A stretch of DNA of 10,376 bases from assembly GCA_018056405.1 (NCBI GenBank), contig JAGPFT010000060.1, positions 1-10,376 on the forward strand. Reading direction: 5' to 3'. Shown one piece after another: positions 1 through 5,559 of this stretch (positions are counted from its first letter, which is position 1; the number at the start of each line of letters is the position of its first letter). Under the pieces are notes generated by a model. The model had not been told where the DNA came from, did no database searches, and worked only from the letters and a program-made list of their open reading frames with translations. This stretch comes from Anaerolineae bacterium. Its GTDB lineage: Bacteria > Chloroflexota > Anaerolineae > Aggregatilineales > Aggregatilineaceae. A program made the position numbers and the translations under genes.

Positions 1-69
1 GAGCTAGAGCGCAAAAAGGGCGGGCTGTTCCGCAGGTTGGCCAGGTTGTTCCGCCGATCCAAAGCATGA
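1..69 (+). CDS. minD: 3' end of septum-site protein MinD (partial)
   Basis: Frame 1 is open from the window edge to a TGA at 67-69 and gives 22 residues ending GGLFRRLARLFRRSKA. This is a short basic amphipathic helix, the form taken by the C-terminal membrane-targeting sequence of MinD, the ATPase that recruits MinC to the membrane and is stimulated by MinE. The next gene, 15-21 nt downstream on the same strand, is clearly minE, and minD directly before minE is the usual order. No ATPase motif is visible because the rest lies outside the window, so the call rests on the tail and the neighbour. Confidence 0.75.
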   Translation, partial: ELERKKGGLFRRLARLFRRSKA

Positions 70-90
70 CGCAGGCGTTGGGGGATGCCG

Positions 91-492
91 ATGACTTCAC
101 TACTGGGACATTTTAAGGGACGCCGCGAGCCGACGAGTGCCGAAATCGCCAAAGAGCGGTTGAAGCTCGTCCTCGTCTCCGACCGCAGCGATCTCGCCCC
201 GGAGAAGCTCCACGAGATGCAGAGCGAAATCATTGACGTGATCAAACGCTACATCCATATTAACGAGATGGAAGTGCAGATCAAGTTCGAGCAGCGCGAC
301 CGCAAGAACTACCTGGTCGCCGACATTCCCTTGCAGCGCGAGCGCGCTTACGAGGCGCTGGTTGTCCCCGAACTCACCGGCGAAAGCGAAGCGGCGGAGG
401 ACGAGCTGTCCGAAGCGGCAGCCGGGCCGGAGGAAGAAGCGCTAGTCGAGGCTCAGCCCGAAGATGGTGAGGCCGAGCCGGAGAAGGAGTGA
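91..492 (+). CDS. minE: Cell division topological specificity factor MinE with acidic C-terminal tail
   Basis: MinE stimulates the MinD ATPase and drives the Min oscillation or gradient that keeps the division septum at midcell. Numbering from the ATG at 91: residues 1-12 (MTSLLGHFKGRR) form the short basic membrane-binding N-terminus. Residues 17-29 (AEIAKERLKLVLV) are the conserved MinD-contact segment. Residues 30-85 are the topological-specificity domain, with the IIDVIKRYI helix and the VQIKFEQRD strand. An in-frame ATG also exists at 85, but the GGGG run at 81-84 suits the ATG at 91 better. It follows minD closely and is probably cotranscribed. The protein is 133 residues against about 85-95 for typical MinE. 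The excess is a Glu/Asp/Ala/Pro-rich tail from about residue 94 with no family counterpart that I recognise. Identity is firm; the role of the tail is unknown. Confidence 0.93.
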   Translation: MTSLLGHFKGRREPTSAEIAKERLKLVLVSDRSDLAPEKLHEMQSEIIDVIKRYIHINEMEVQIKFEQRDRKNYLVADIPLQRERAYEALVVPELTGESEAAEDELSEAAAGPEEEALVEAQPEDGEAEPEKE

Positions 493-530
493 AGTGCCCG
501 TCCGGGCGGCGGGCATGGTTGGGCAGGCGC

Positions 531-561
531 GCAGGGGATGCCGGGGCATCCTCTGCGTTTT
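531..561 (+). terminator. Intrinsic terminator of the minD-minE transcript
   Basis: GCAG-G-GGATGCC (531-542) pairs with GGCATCC-T-CTGC (545-556), giving a 12-bp stem with one G-U pair and a GG centre, followed at once by GTTTTG. It begins about 38 nt after the minE stop, where an operon terminator is expected. The T-tract is also the left half of the target duplication of the inserted element that follows. Confidence 0.75.
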
Positions 562-564
562 GAT

Positions 565-758
565 GGGTGCGTGCAAAACCTGTCAGGGTGGGGCGCTGCT
601 CTGCTGCGCCCTGGTTAACCTCACCCCCGCTCGGCGCGGATGCGCCTCGCCGCCCCCTCTCCATTCGAATGGAGAGGGGGCAAGCCGAGCGCAGCGAGGC
701 TGGGGGTGAGGTCAATGCCCTGTGTCCAGCGAGTCGTTGTCAACCTTTGCACGCACCC
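565..758 (+). mobile_element. MITE-like palindromic element, copy 1
   Basis: This is a 194-bp non-coding element. Its ends are perfect 13-bp inverted repeats: GGGTGCGTGCAAA at 565-577 and TTTGCACGCACCC at 746-758. It is flanked by a perfect 8-bp direct repeat, GTTTTGAT, at 557-564 and 759-766, abutting the termini exactly as a target-site duplication would. Inside are the arms ACCTCACCCCC and GGGGGTGAGGT, a small GGCGC-GGAT-GCGCC hairpin and a perfect 28-bp palindrome at 653-680. No open frame looks coding. A second copy in the same orientation lies at 9195-9387, about 80% identical by eye. The features fit a miniature inverted-repeat transposable element mobilised in trans. The parent transposase family is not determined. 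IS6, IS256 and some other families make duplications of about 8 bp, and the TGCAAA at the end recalls IS6-type ends, but that is only a weak resemblance. Confidence 0.8.
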
Positions 759-773
759 GTTTTGATCGGACAG

Positions 774-801
774 TTGACCGCCTGGCAAGGGCCGCTATAA
801 T
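774..801 (+). promoter_or_regulatory. Promoter of the rodA/ftsW-type gene
   Basis: TTGACC at 774-779 and a consensus TATAAT at 796-801 are separated by 16 bp, a near-ideal sigma-70-type promoter. Transcription would start near 808 and give a leader of about 43 nt before the ATG at 851. The -35 box begins 15 nt beyond the end of the inserted element, so the insertion left the core promoter intact but replaced whatever lay upstream. Confidence 0.75.
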
Positions 802-850
802 CGGCGCGACGAATGTGACGGGTTGTAGTGGGTGAGCGAGTGAGTGGTGT

Positions 851-1957
851 ATGCAGGCGAAGCCAAGCCTCTGGCGTGATTTTGACTTCATCTTGCTCGG
901 CGTGATCGTGCTGCTGATGATCATCGGCATCCTCTTCATCCGCAGCGCCACCCTCGACGCCGTGGACCCCGACCTGATCAACCGCGTGCCCAGCCAGATT
1001 CAATACGCGATTGTCGGCGTAGCCGTCTTGCTCGTCGTGGCGTCCATTGACTACCGCCTGCTGGGCAGCATTCACGGCTTTCTCTACGGCTTCATCCTGT
1101 TCATCCTGGGGCTGGTGGCCGGCCTGGGCGCGGTGGGCGCGGCGGGCGCGCAAAGCTGGCTGAACGTTGGCCTGCAGGTGCAGCCGTCGGAGCTGGCCAA
1201 GATTCTGCTGGTGGTGACGCTCGGCCAATTCCTGGCGGATCGCTACGAGGACATGGGCCGCCTGAGGACGGTGCTGCTCTCGCTGGGCTATGTGGCCCTG
1301 CCCACCTTCATGATCTTCGTTCAGCCCGATCTGGGCATCGCCACAGTGATCATATTCGTGTGGTTCGTGATGGTCTGGGCGGCAGGGCTGCGGCTGCGTC
1401 ACCTGGGCATGTTCGTAGTGGTCGGCCTGCTGATGCTGCCCATCCTCTGGCAGGGCATGGAAGACTACCAGCGCCAGCGCATCATCTCCTTCGCCTTCCC
1501 CGGCTCTGATAAGGACGCCCAGTACAACATTGACCAGGCGCTGATCAGCATCGGTTCTGGCGGCGCGGTCGGCAAGGGCTACGCCAACGGCTCGCAGACG
1601 CGCGGGCGCTTCCTGCGCGTGCGCCATACGGACTTCATCTACAGTGTCATCGCCGAGGAGACAGGCTTCATCGGCGCGACAACGGTCATCGCGCTGATGG
1701 GAGTCGTCATCTGGCGCTGCCTGCGCGGGGCGGCCACGGCTGCCGACGCGCTGGGCAGCCTGATCTGCTACGGCATCGGCGGGATGATCTTCTTCCAGAC
1801 GATGGTCTCCATCGGCATGAATCTCAACATCCTGCCGGTCACGGGACTGACTCTGCCTTTCGTCAGTTCGGGCGGCTCGTCACTGATCACGATGATGATG
1901 GGGGTCGGCTTGGTGGAGAGCGTCGTCATGCGTCGCCGCAGGCGGGAGTTTGCCTAG
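851..1957 (+). CDS. rodA: SEDS-family peptidoglycan glycosyltransferase (RodA/FtsW type)
   Basis: SEDS proteins polymerise glycan strands from lipid II at the inner membrane together with a class B penicillin-binding protein. RodA serves side-wall elongation and FtsW serves the septum. The 368-residue product is highly hydrophobic, with about ten membrane segments. Family landmarks are visible: the N-terminal WRDFDFILL, QSWLNVGLQVQPSELAK at 101-117, VQPDLGIA at 157-164, IGSGGAVGKG at 234-243, RHTDFIYSVIAEETGF at 258-273 (Asp261 matches the essential Asp of RodA) and MNLNILPVTGLTLPFVSSGG at 323-342. The motifs look slightly more like RodA than FtsW, but the two cannot be separated securely here. 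In-frame stops lie close upstream, so ATG 851 is the natural start, although no good Shine-Dalgarno is present. A strong promoter precedes it, and it appears to be transcribed alone. The context next to minDE fits cell-shape control. Confidence 0.92.
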   Translation: MQAKPSLWRDFDFILLGVIVLLMIIGILFIRSATLDAVDPDLINRVPSQIQYAIVGVAVLLVVASIDYRLLGSIHGFLYGFILFILGLVAGLGAVGAAGAQSWLNVGLQVQPSELAKILLVVTLGQFLADRYEDMGRLRTVLLSLGYVALPTFMIFVQPDLGIATVIIFVWFVMVWAAGLRLRHLGMFVVVGLLMLPILWQGMEDYQRQRIISFAFPGSDKDAQYNIDQALISIGSGGAVGKGYANGSQTRGRFLRVRHTDFIYSVIAEETGFIGATTVIALMGVVIWRCLRGAATAADALGSLICYGIGGMIFFQTMVSIGMNLNILPVTGLTLPFVSSGGSSLITMMMGVGLVESVVMRRRRREFA

Positions 1958-2007
1958 CGCACGTGGCGGAAGTCCACCAGTGGCTGTTCGATGGTTTACC
2001 CCACCCT

Positions 2008-2206
2008 AAATCCCTCCCCGCCAGCAGCTATACATTACCCACATCTTTGGTTGTGCCTGTCCCCCCATCCCCGGCCCTTCCCCCACAAGGGGGGAAGGGA
2101 GAAGAGCGGCGAGCCTGCTCCCCTTCCCTCCGCGCAGCGCGGGGGAAGGGACTGGGGGATGGGGGGCATTTGTGGGTAACGCGTAGCCGCCAGCAGGGAG
2201 GGACTT
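2008..2206. repeat. 199-bp nested foldback repeat
   Basis: This gene-free stretch folds back on itself at three levels. The outer arms are 2008-2043 and 2171-2206 (AAATCCCTCCC...TTACCCACA against TGTGGGTAA...GGGAGGGACTT, imperfect). The middle arms are 2061-2084 and 2141-2166 (CCCCCCATCCCC...CCCTTCCCCC and its near-complement). Two local hairpins lie within: 2075-2099 (CCCTTCCCCC with GGGGGAAGGG), and a second one near 2120-2150 with a CCGCG-CAG-CGCGG tip. The overall plan resembles the 194-bp element at 565, but the sequence differs and I see no target duplication. It is probably an old mobile or REP-like intergenic element. Open frames across it have repeat-like composition and are not credible genes. 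Confidence 0.65.
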
Positions 2207-2215
2207 GAGTCTGCT

Positions 2216-2245
2216 CCCCCTTTCTCCGCGAGCGGAGAAAGGGGG
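2216..2245. repeat. Perfect 14-bp hairpin between convergent genes
   Basis: CCCCCTTTCTCCGC (2216-2229) and its exact complement GCGGAGAAAGGGGG (2232-2245) are separated by GA. The hairpin lies between rodA (+) and the methyltransferase gene (-), which converge, so it could stop transcripts from both sides. There is no T-tract, so intrinsic termination is unproven. It more likely belongs to the same class of C-tract/G-tract dispersed repeats found elsewhere in the window. Confidence 0.5.
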
Positions 2246-2313
2246 CCGGGGGGATAAGGGTCAATCAGGCCAAACCGCGCACCTATTTCCGCCCTGATGT
2301 ACCAGTTCCGGTC

Positions 2314-2395
2314 ATTGGTTCTTGGTTATGGGTTCTTGGGAGAACGTATCTGGGACGGAGAGACTTTCACCAACAACCAATCACCAACAACCAAT
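2314..2395. repeat. Inverted repeat built from tandem 14-mers, abutting the methyltransferase stop
   Basis: The right arm, 2370-2397, is two exact copies of the 14-mer CCAACAACCAATCA. The left arm, 2314-2339, is an imperfect complement (ATTGGTTCTTGG and so on), matching at 22 of 26 positions. The spacer is 30 bp. The right arm ends three bases before the stop codon of the minus-strand methyltransferase gene (2401). In a minus-strand transcript the two arms would form a long stem just after the stop, so it may act as a transcript end or 3' stabiliser. Low-complexity expansion is the alternative. Confidence 0.6.
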
Positions 2396-2400
2396 CACCC

Positions 2401-3261
2401 TCAGTAATTCAGCACAACCACTTCGCTGATCGCCCCGCGCCGTGCGCTAGCTGAGTTAATGGCACGGCGGGCGCTCACCGTCTCGATGCGGAAGGCGCGG
2501 TACAGTTCGCGCGTCAGGGGCGTGTCGGAATTGCTGAGCATCACCCGGCAGCCCTTGCGATCCAGTTCGGCGAAGACCAGCGCCAGCTTGCGCTGCTCGT
2601 ATTCGCCGAACTCTTCGTGCGTGTAGCTGGTGAAGTTGGCCGTCTCGCTGAGCGGGATATAGGGTGGGTCGAGGTAGACGAAATCACCGCGCCCCGCCCG
2701 CCGGATCACCTGCTCGAAGTCCTCCACCGCCAGGTGTACGCCCTGCAAGGCCCGTGACGCCGCCCGCAGCCGCGCCTCGTTGACGATCTCTGGATTCTTG
2801 TAGCGGCCCATCGGCACGTTGAAGTGCCCCTGCCGGTTGACCCGCCACAGGCCGTTGTAGCACGTCTTGTTGAGGTAGATCAGGCGCGCGGCGCGGCGGA
2901 CGAGCGGCGCACTGGCCCAGTCGGGCGCGCGATCCCAGGCGCGGACGGCGTAATAATGCGCCGCCCCGTGCTCGGCGTGACCGCGCGCATGGTCCTGGAG
3001 CGCGCCGATCAGGTCGCCTACGGCGTCGCGCACAGCCAGGTAGCAGGTGATCAGCTCCGCGTTGACTTCGGACAGGTGCGCGCGCTCGAACAGGCCCCTG
3101 GCTTGCAGGTGGAAGAACACCGCGCCGCTGCCGACGAACGGCTCGAAGTAGTGGCGCACCGGCTCCTGGGGGAAGAAGGATTCGTACTGGGCGAGCAACT
3201 GGCCCTTGCCACCCGCCCATTTGAGAAACGGCGCCGCTGCGTGATTATTATGGATGCTCAT
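2401..3261 (-). CDS. dam: D12-class DNA adenine N6-methyltransferase (Dam family)
   Basis: This enzyme transfers a methyl group from S-adenosylmethionine to N6 of adenine in a short DNA target. The family includes Dam and DpnM (GATC), but the specificity here cannot be read from sequence. The 286-residue length is typical. Visible motifs in order are PFLKWAGGKGQ at 11-21, YFEPFVGSGAVFFHL at 38-52 (the cofactor-binding FxGxG motif), NKTCYNGLWRVNRQGHFNVP at 131-150 (target-recognition side) and the catalytic DPPY at 198-201. The start ten residues before PFLKWAGGKG is usual for the family, although no clear Shine-Dalgarno precedes it. It begins 57 nt after hicA on the same strand and may be cotranscribed with it. 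No restriction endonuclease or second methyltransferase is in view, so it looks like an orphan regulatory, repair or phage-type methylase. The family call is firm; the symbol is by family only. Confidence 0.92.
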   Translation of the reverse strand: MSIHNNHAAAPFLKWAGGKGQLLAQYESFFPQEPVRHYFEPFVGSGAVFFHLQARGLFERAHLSEVNAELITCYLAVRDAVGDLIGALQDHARGHAEHGAAHYYAVRAWDRAPDWASAPLVRRAARLIYLNKTCYNGLWRVNRQGHFNVPMGRYKNPEIVNEARLRAASRALQGVHLAVEDFEQVIRRAGRGDFVYLDPPYIPLSETANFTSYTHEEFGEYEQRKLALVFAELDRKGCRVMLSNSDTPLTRELYRAFRIETVSARRAINSASARRGAISEVVVLNY

Positions 3262-3318
3262 CAGCGTATTACTGACCGCTTCCTGCGGCGCACTCCGCGC
3301 CTGCCAGAGCGCCGGCCA

Positions 3319-3540
3319 TCACAGGAGACTCACGAACTCGTCCGTACTTAGTCCAGCATGGCGCACGATGGCACGCAGTGTCCCCCGGTCTAGCTCCTTG
3401 TGATTAGGGACAATCACCACAGCGGGCGGGTCTTCGCGGCGCAGCACCATGTGGCTCCCGCGCTGGCGCTGGAACTGGAAACCGGCTCGCTCCAGGGCAG
3501 CGACACATTCGCGGCCAGAGATGCGCGGCAGCTTGCTCAT
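3319..3540 (-). CDS. hicA: HicA-type toxin, mRNA interferase
   Basis: HicA toxins are small double-stranded-RNA-binding-fold ribonucleases that cleave mRNA and stop growth when not bound by HicB. The 73-residue product shows the family pattern: LPRISGRECVAALERAGF at 4-21, then the GSHMVLRR motif with the catalytic His at residue 30, and VVIVPNHKELDRGTLRAIVRHAGLS at 41-65. Its ATG overlaps the hicB stop (ATGA at 3540-3537), so translation is coupled and antitoxin is made first. The catalytic His and full length are present, so it should be active. Antitoxin-first order is opposite to E. coli hicAB but common elsewhere. Confidence 0.93.
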   Translation of the reverse strand: MSKLPRISGRECVAALERAGFQFQRQRGSHMVLRREDPPAVVIVPNHKELDRGTLRAIVRHAGLSTDEFVSLL

Positions 3541-3752
3541 GCGGCGCTGACCGTCTCAACGCCAATCGGCCCGTAATCGCCGGGCACGTCCTCGCCGTGA
3601 GCTTTCAACTCCTCGATGTAGAGGGTGATCGCTTCGCGAATGTTCTCAAGCGCCTGCTGGCGAGTTTTGCCCTGGCTGACGCAGCCCGGCAAGCTGGGCA
3701 CTTCGACCACCCAGTAATTGTCCTCGCCGCGATAGATGATCACTTGTCTCAT
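3537..3752 (-). CDS. hicB: HicB-type antitoxin (short form)
   Basis: HicB binds and neutralises HicA. The 71-residue product is the partial RNase-H-like HicB fold: YRGEDNYWVVEVPSLPGCVSQGKT at 7-30, then QQALENIREAITLYIEELK at 32-50. There is no helix-turn-helix or ribbon-helix-helix domain after it, so by itself it probably does not bind DNA as longer HicB proteins do. The start is supported by AGGAG about 8 nt upstream on the minus strand. It begins 58 nt after the glnS stop, and the gap holds two CAGACTTC palindromes that could be an operator or a dispersed repeat. Confident as HicB family. Confidence 0.92.
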   Translation of the reverse strand: MRQVIIYRGEDNYWVVEVPSLPGCVSQGKTRQQALENIREAITLYIEELKAHGEDVPGDYGPIGVETVSAA

Positions 3753-3772
3753 GGCCGTTGCTCCTGATGGTC

Positions 3773-3805
3773 AGACTTCCGCAGTCTGGCAGACTTCGGA
3801 AGTCT
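3773..3805. repeat. Tandem CAGACTTC palindromes between glnS and hicB
   Basis: AGACT-N5-AGTCT at 3773-3787 and the near-perfect palindrome AGACTTC-G-GAAGTCT at 3791-3805 are spaced by 18 bp, about two helical turns, with 15 of 18 positions matching between the repeats. They fill the short gap between glnS and hicB. They could be a glnS 3' hairpin, an operator before hicBA, or a dispersed repeat. The last is favoured because the same motif recurs at 7843-7878, far from any toxin-antitoxin gene. Confidence 0.55.
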
Positions 3806-3810
3806 TGCAT

Positions 3811-5559
3811 TCAGCGTGCCCCTTCTCCGCCCAGTTCTTTCTGCTGAATCTTGGCCCAGGTGTCCTTGAGCGTCACCGCACGGTTGAACACCGGCTTGCC
3901 TGGCGCGCTGTCCGGGTCGGCACAGAAATAGCCCTGCCGCTCGAACTGGAACAGGTCGCCGGGGCGAACCTGACCCAGCGCCGGCTCCAGCTTGCACCCC
4001 GCCAGCACCTGCAACGAGTCGGGATTGAGCAGGTCGGTGAAGTCCCTGCCTGCGGGTACGTCGGACGGGTCGGGCACGGCGAACAGGTGATCGTAGAGGC
4101 GCACTTCGCCCTCGACGGCGTGGGCAGCGGAGACCCAGTGCAGCGTCGCCTTGACCTTGCGCCCATCGGAGGCATCGCCGCCGCGCGTGGCCGGGTCGTA
4201 GGTGCAGCGCAACTCGACGATCTCGCCGCGCTCGTCCTTGACGACGCCCGTGCAGGTGATGAAATAGGCATAGCGCAGGCGCACTTCGCGCCCCGGAGCC
4301 AGGCGGAAGAACTTCTTGGGCGGGTCTTCCATGAAATCGTCGCGCTCGATGTAGAGCACTTTGGAGAAGGGCACCGGGCGCGTCCCGGCGCGCTCGTCTT
4401 CGGGGTTGTTGACCGCCTGCATCTGCTCGACGCGATCATTGGGGTAATTCTCGATGACCACGCGCAGCGGGTTGAGCACGGCCATGCGCCGCTGGGCGTG
4501 CTTGTTGAGGTCCTGGCGCAGGCAATGTTCAAGAAGCTGAATGTCCACCACGCTGTTGGCTTTGGAGACGCCGATGCGCTCGGTGAAGTCGCGGATGGCT
4601 TCCGGGGTGTAGCCGCGCCGCCGCAAGCCGGAGAGGGTCGGCATACGCGGGTCATCCCAGCCGCGCACGTAGCCCTCATTGACCAGGCGCAGCAGGCGGC
4701 GCTTGCTCATCACCGTATAGGTCAGGTTGAGGCGGGCGAACTCGATCTGCTGCGGGTGGTAGATGCCCAGCGCGTCCAGGAACCAGTCATACAGCGGGCG
4801 GTGATCCTCGAACTCCAGCGTGCAGATCGAGTGGGTGATGCCTTCAATCGAGTCCGACTGCCCGTGCGCCCAGTCGTACATCGGGTAGATGCACCATCCG
4901 TCCCCCGTGCGCGGGTGCTCGGCGTGGAGGATGCGGTAGAGCACGGGGTCGCGCAGGTTGAGGTTGGGCGAGGCCATGTCAATCCTGGCGCGCAACACGC
5001 GCGAGCCGTCGGGGAACTCGCCACGCTTCATGCGCTCGAACAGGTCGAGATTCTCGGCGATGGAGCGGTCGCGGTAGGGGCTGCTGCGCCCCGGCTCGGT
5101 CAGCGTGCCGCGATACGCGCGGATTTCCTCGGCGCTCAGGTCGTCCACATAGGCCAGGCCCTTCTGGATCAGGTCCACGGCCCACTCGTAAAGCTGCTGG
5201 AAGTAGTCCGAGGCGAAGAAGAGGCGGTCTTCCCAGTCCGCGCCCAGCCAGCCCACGTCGGCGATGATCGAGTCGATATACTCCTGCTCCTCTTTGGTGG
5301 GGTTGGTGTCGTCGAAGCGCAGGTTGAACTTGCCGCCGTACTTCTGGGCCGTGCCATAGTTGAGCCAGATGGACTTGGCGTGACCGATGTGCAGGTAGCC
5401 GTTCGGCTCCGGCGGGAAGCGCGTGTGCACGCGCCCGCCAAAGCGACCGCTGCGCATATCTTCGTCAATGAGCGCGTGGATGAAGTGGGCCGGAGCGATG
5501 GAGTCGCTGGCGGCACTGCCTGCCGGGGCACGGGGGCCGGATTCTGGTTCGCTGGACAT
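3811..5559 (-). CDS. glnS: Glutaminyl-tRNA synthetase
   Basis: This enzyme charges tRNA-Gln with glutamine directly, avoiding the GatCAB transamidation route. The product is 582 residues (E. coli GlnRS is about 554), the extra being mostly a disordered N-terminal stretch of about 20. Class I signatures are FPPEPNGYLHIGHAKSIWLNYG at 48-69 (HIGH at 57-60) and VMSKRRLL at 283-290 in place of KMSKS, as in other GlnRS. RFDDTNPTKEEQEYI at 81-95 and YPMYDWAHGQSDSIEGITHS at 225-244 are typical GlnRS core segments. Residues from about 345 to 575 are the two beta-barrel anticodon-binding domains. The ATG at 5559 is 8 nt after a weak AGAGAG. It leads a same-strand run with hicB, hicA and the methyltransferase gene. 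GlnRS is patchy in bacteria and is regarded as laterally acquired from eukaryotes. Confidence 0.96.
   Translation of the reverse strand: MSSEPESGPRAPAGSAASDSIAPAHFIHALIDEDMRSGRFGGRVHTRFPPEPNGYLHIGHAKSIWLNYGTAQKYGGKFNLRFDDTNPTKEEQEYIDSIIADVGWLGADWEDRLFFASDYFQQLYEWAVDLIQKGLAYVDDLSAEEIRAYRGTLTEPGRSSPYRDRSIAENLDLFERMKRGEFPDGSRVLRARIDMASPNLNLRDPVLYRILHAEHPRTGDGWCIYPMYDWAHGQSDSIEGITHSICTLEFEDHRPLYDWFLDALGIYHPQQIEFARLNLTYTVMSKRRLLRLVNEGYVRGWDDPRMPTLSGLRRRGYTPEAIRDFTERIGVSKANSVVDIQLLEHCLRQDLNKHAQRRMAVLNPLRVVIENYPNDRVEQMQAVNNPEDERAGTRPVPFSKVLYIERDDFMEDPPKKFFRLAPGREVRLRYAYFITCTGVVKDERGEIVELRCTYDPATRGGDASDGRKVKATLHWVSAAHAVEGEVRLYDHLFAVPDPSDVPAGRDFTDLLNPDSLQVLAGCKLEPALGQVRPGDLFQFERQGYFCADPDSAPGKPVFNRAVTLKDTWAKIQQKELGGEGAR

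Noticed and set aside
493..528. A first terminator hairpin TGCCCG...CGGGCA right after minE
   Set aside because: The stem is only 6 bp with a 9-nt loop and no T-tract. The 531-561 hairpin is a much better terminator.
464..800. Small open frames across the 565-758 element and its flanks
   Set aside because: They follow the palindromic repeat rather than a gene. They have no Shine-Dalgarno, no recognisable motif, and frames on both strands are equally open.
740..1627. 295-codon minus-strand open frame opposite rodA
   Set aside because: It is antisense to a strongly conserved SEDS protein and is composed mainly of His, Gln, Ala and Asp, with no recognisable motif.
2370..2397. Possible short CRISPR-like or iteron repeat (CCAACAACCAATCA twice)
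   Set aside because: The units are directly adjacent with no spacers and only two copies, and no cas or replication gene is nearby. It is better read as one arm of an inverted repeat.
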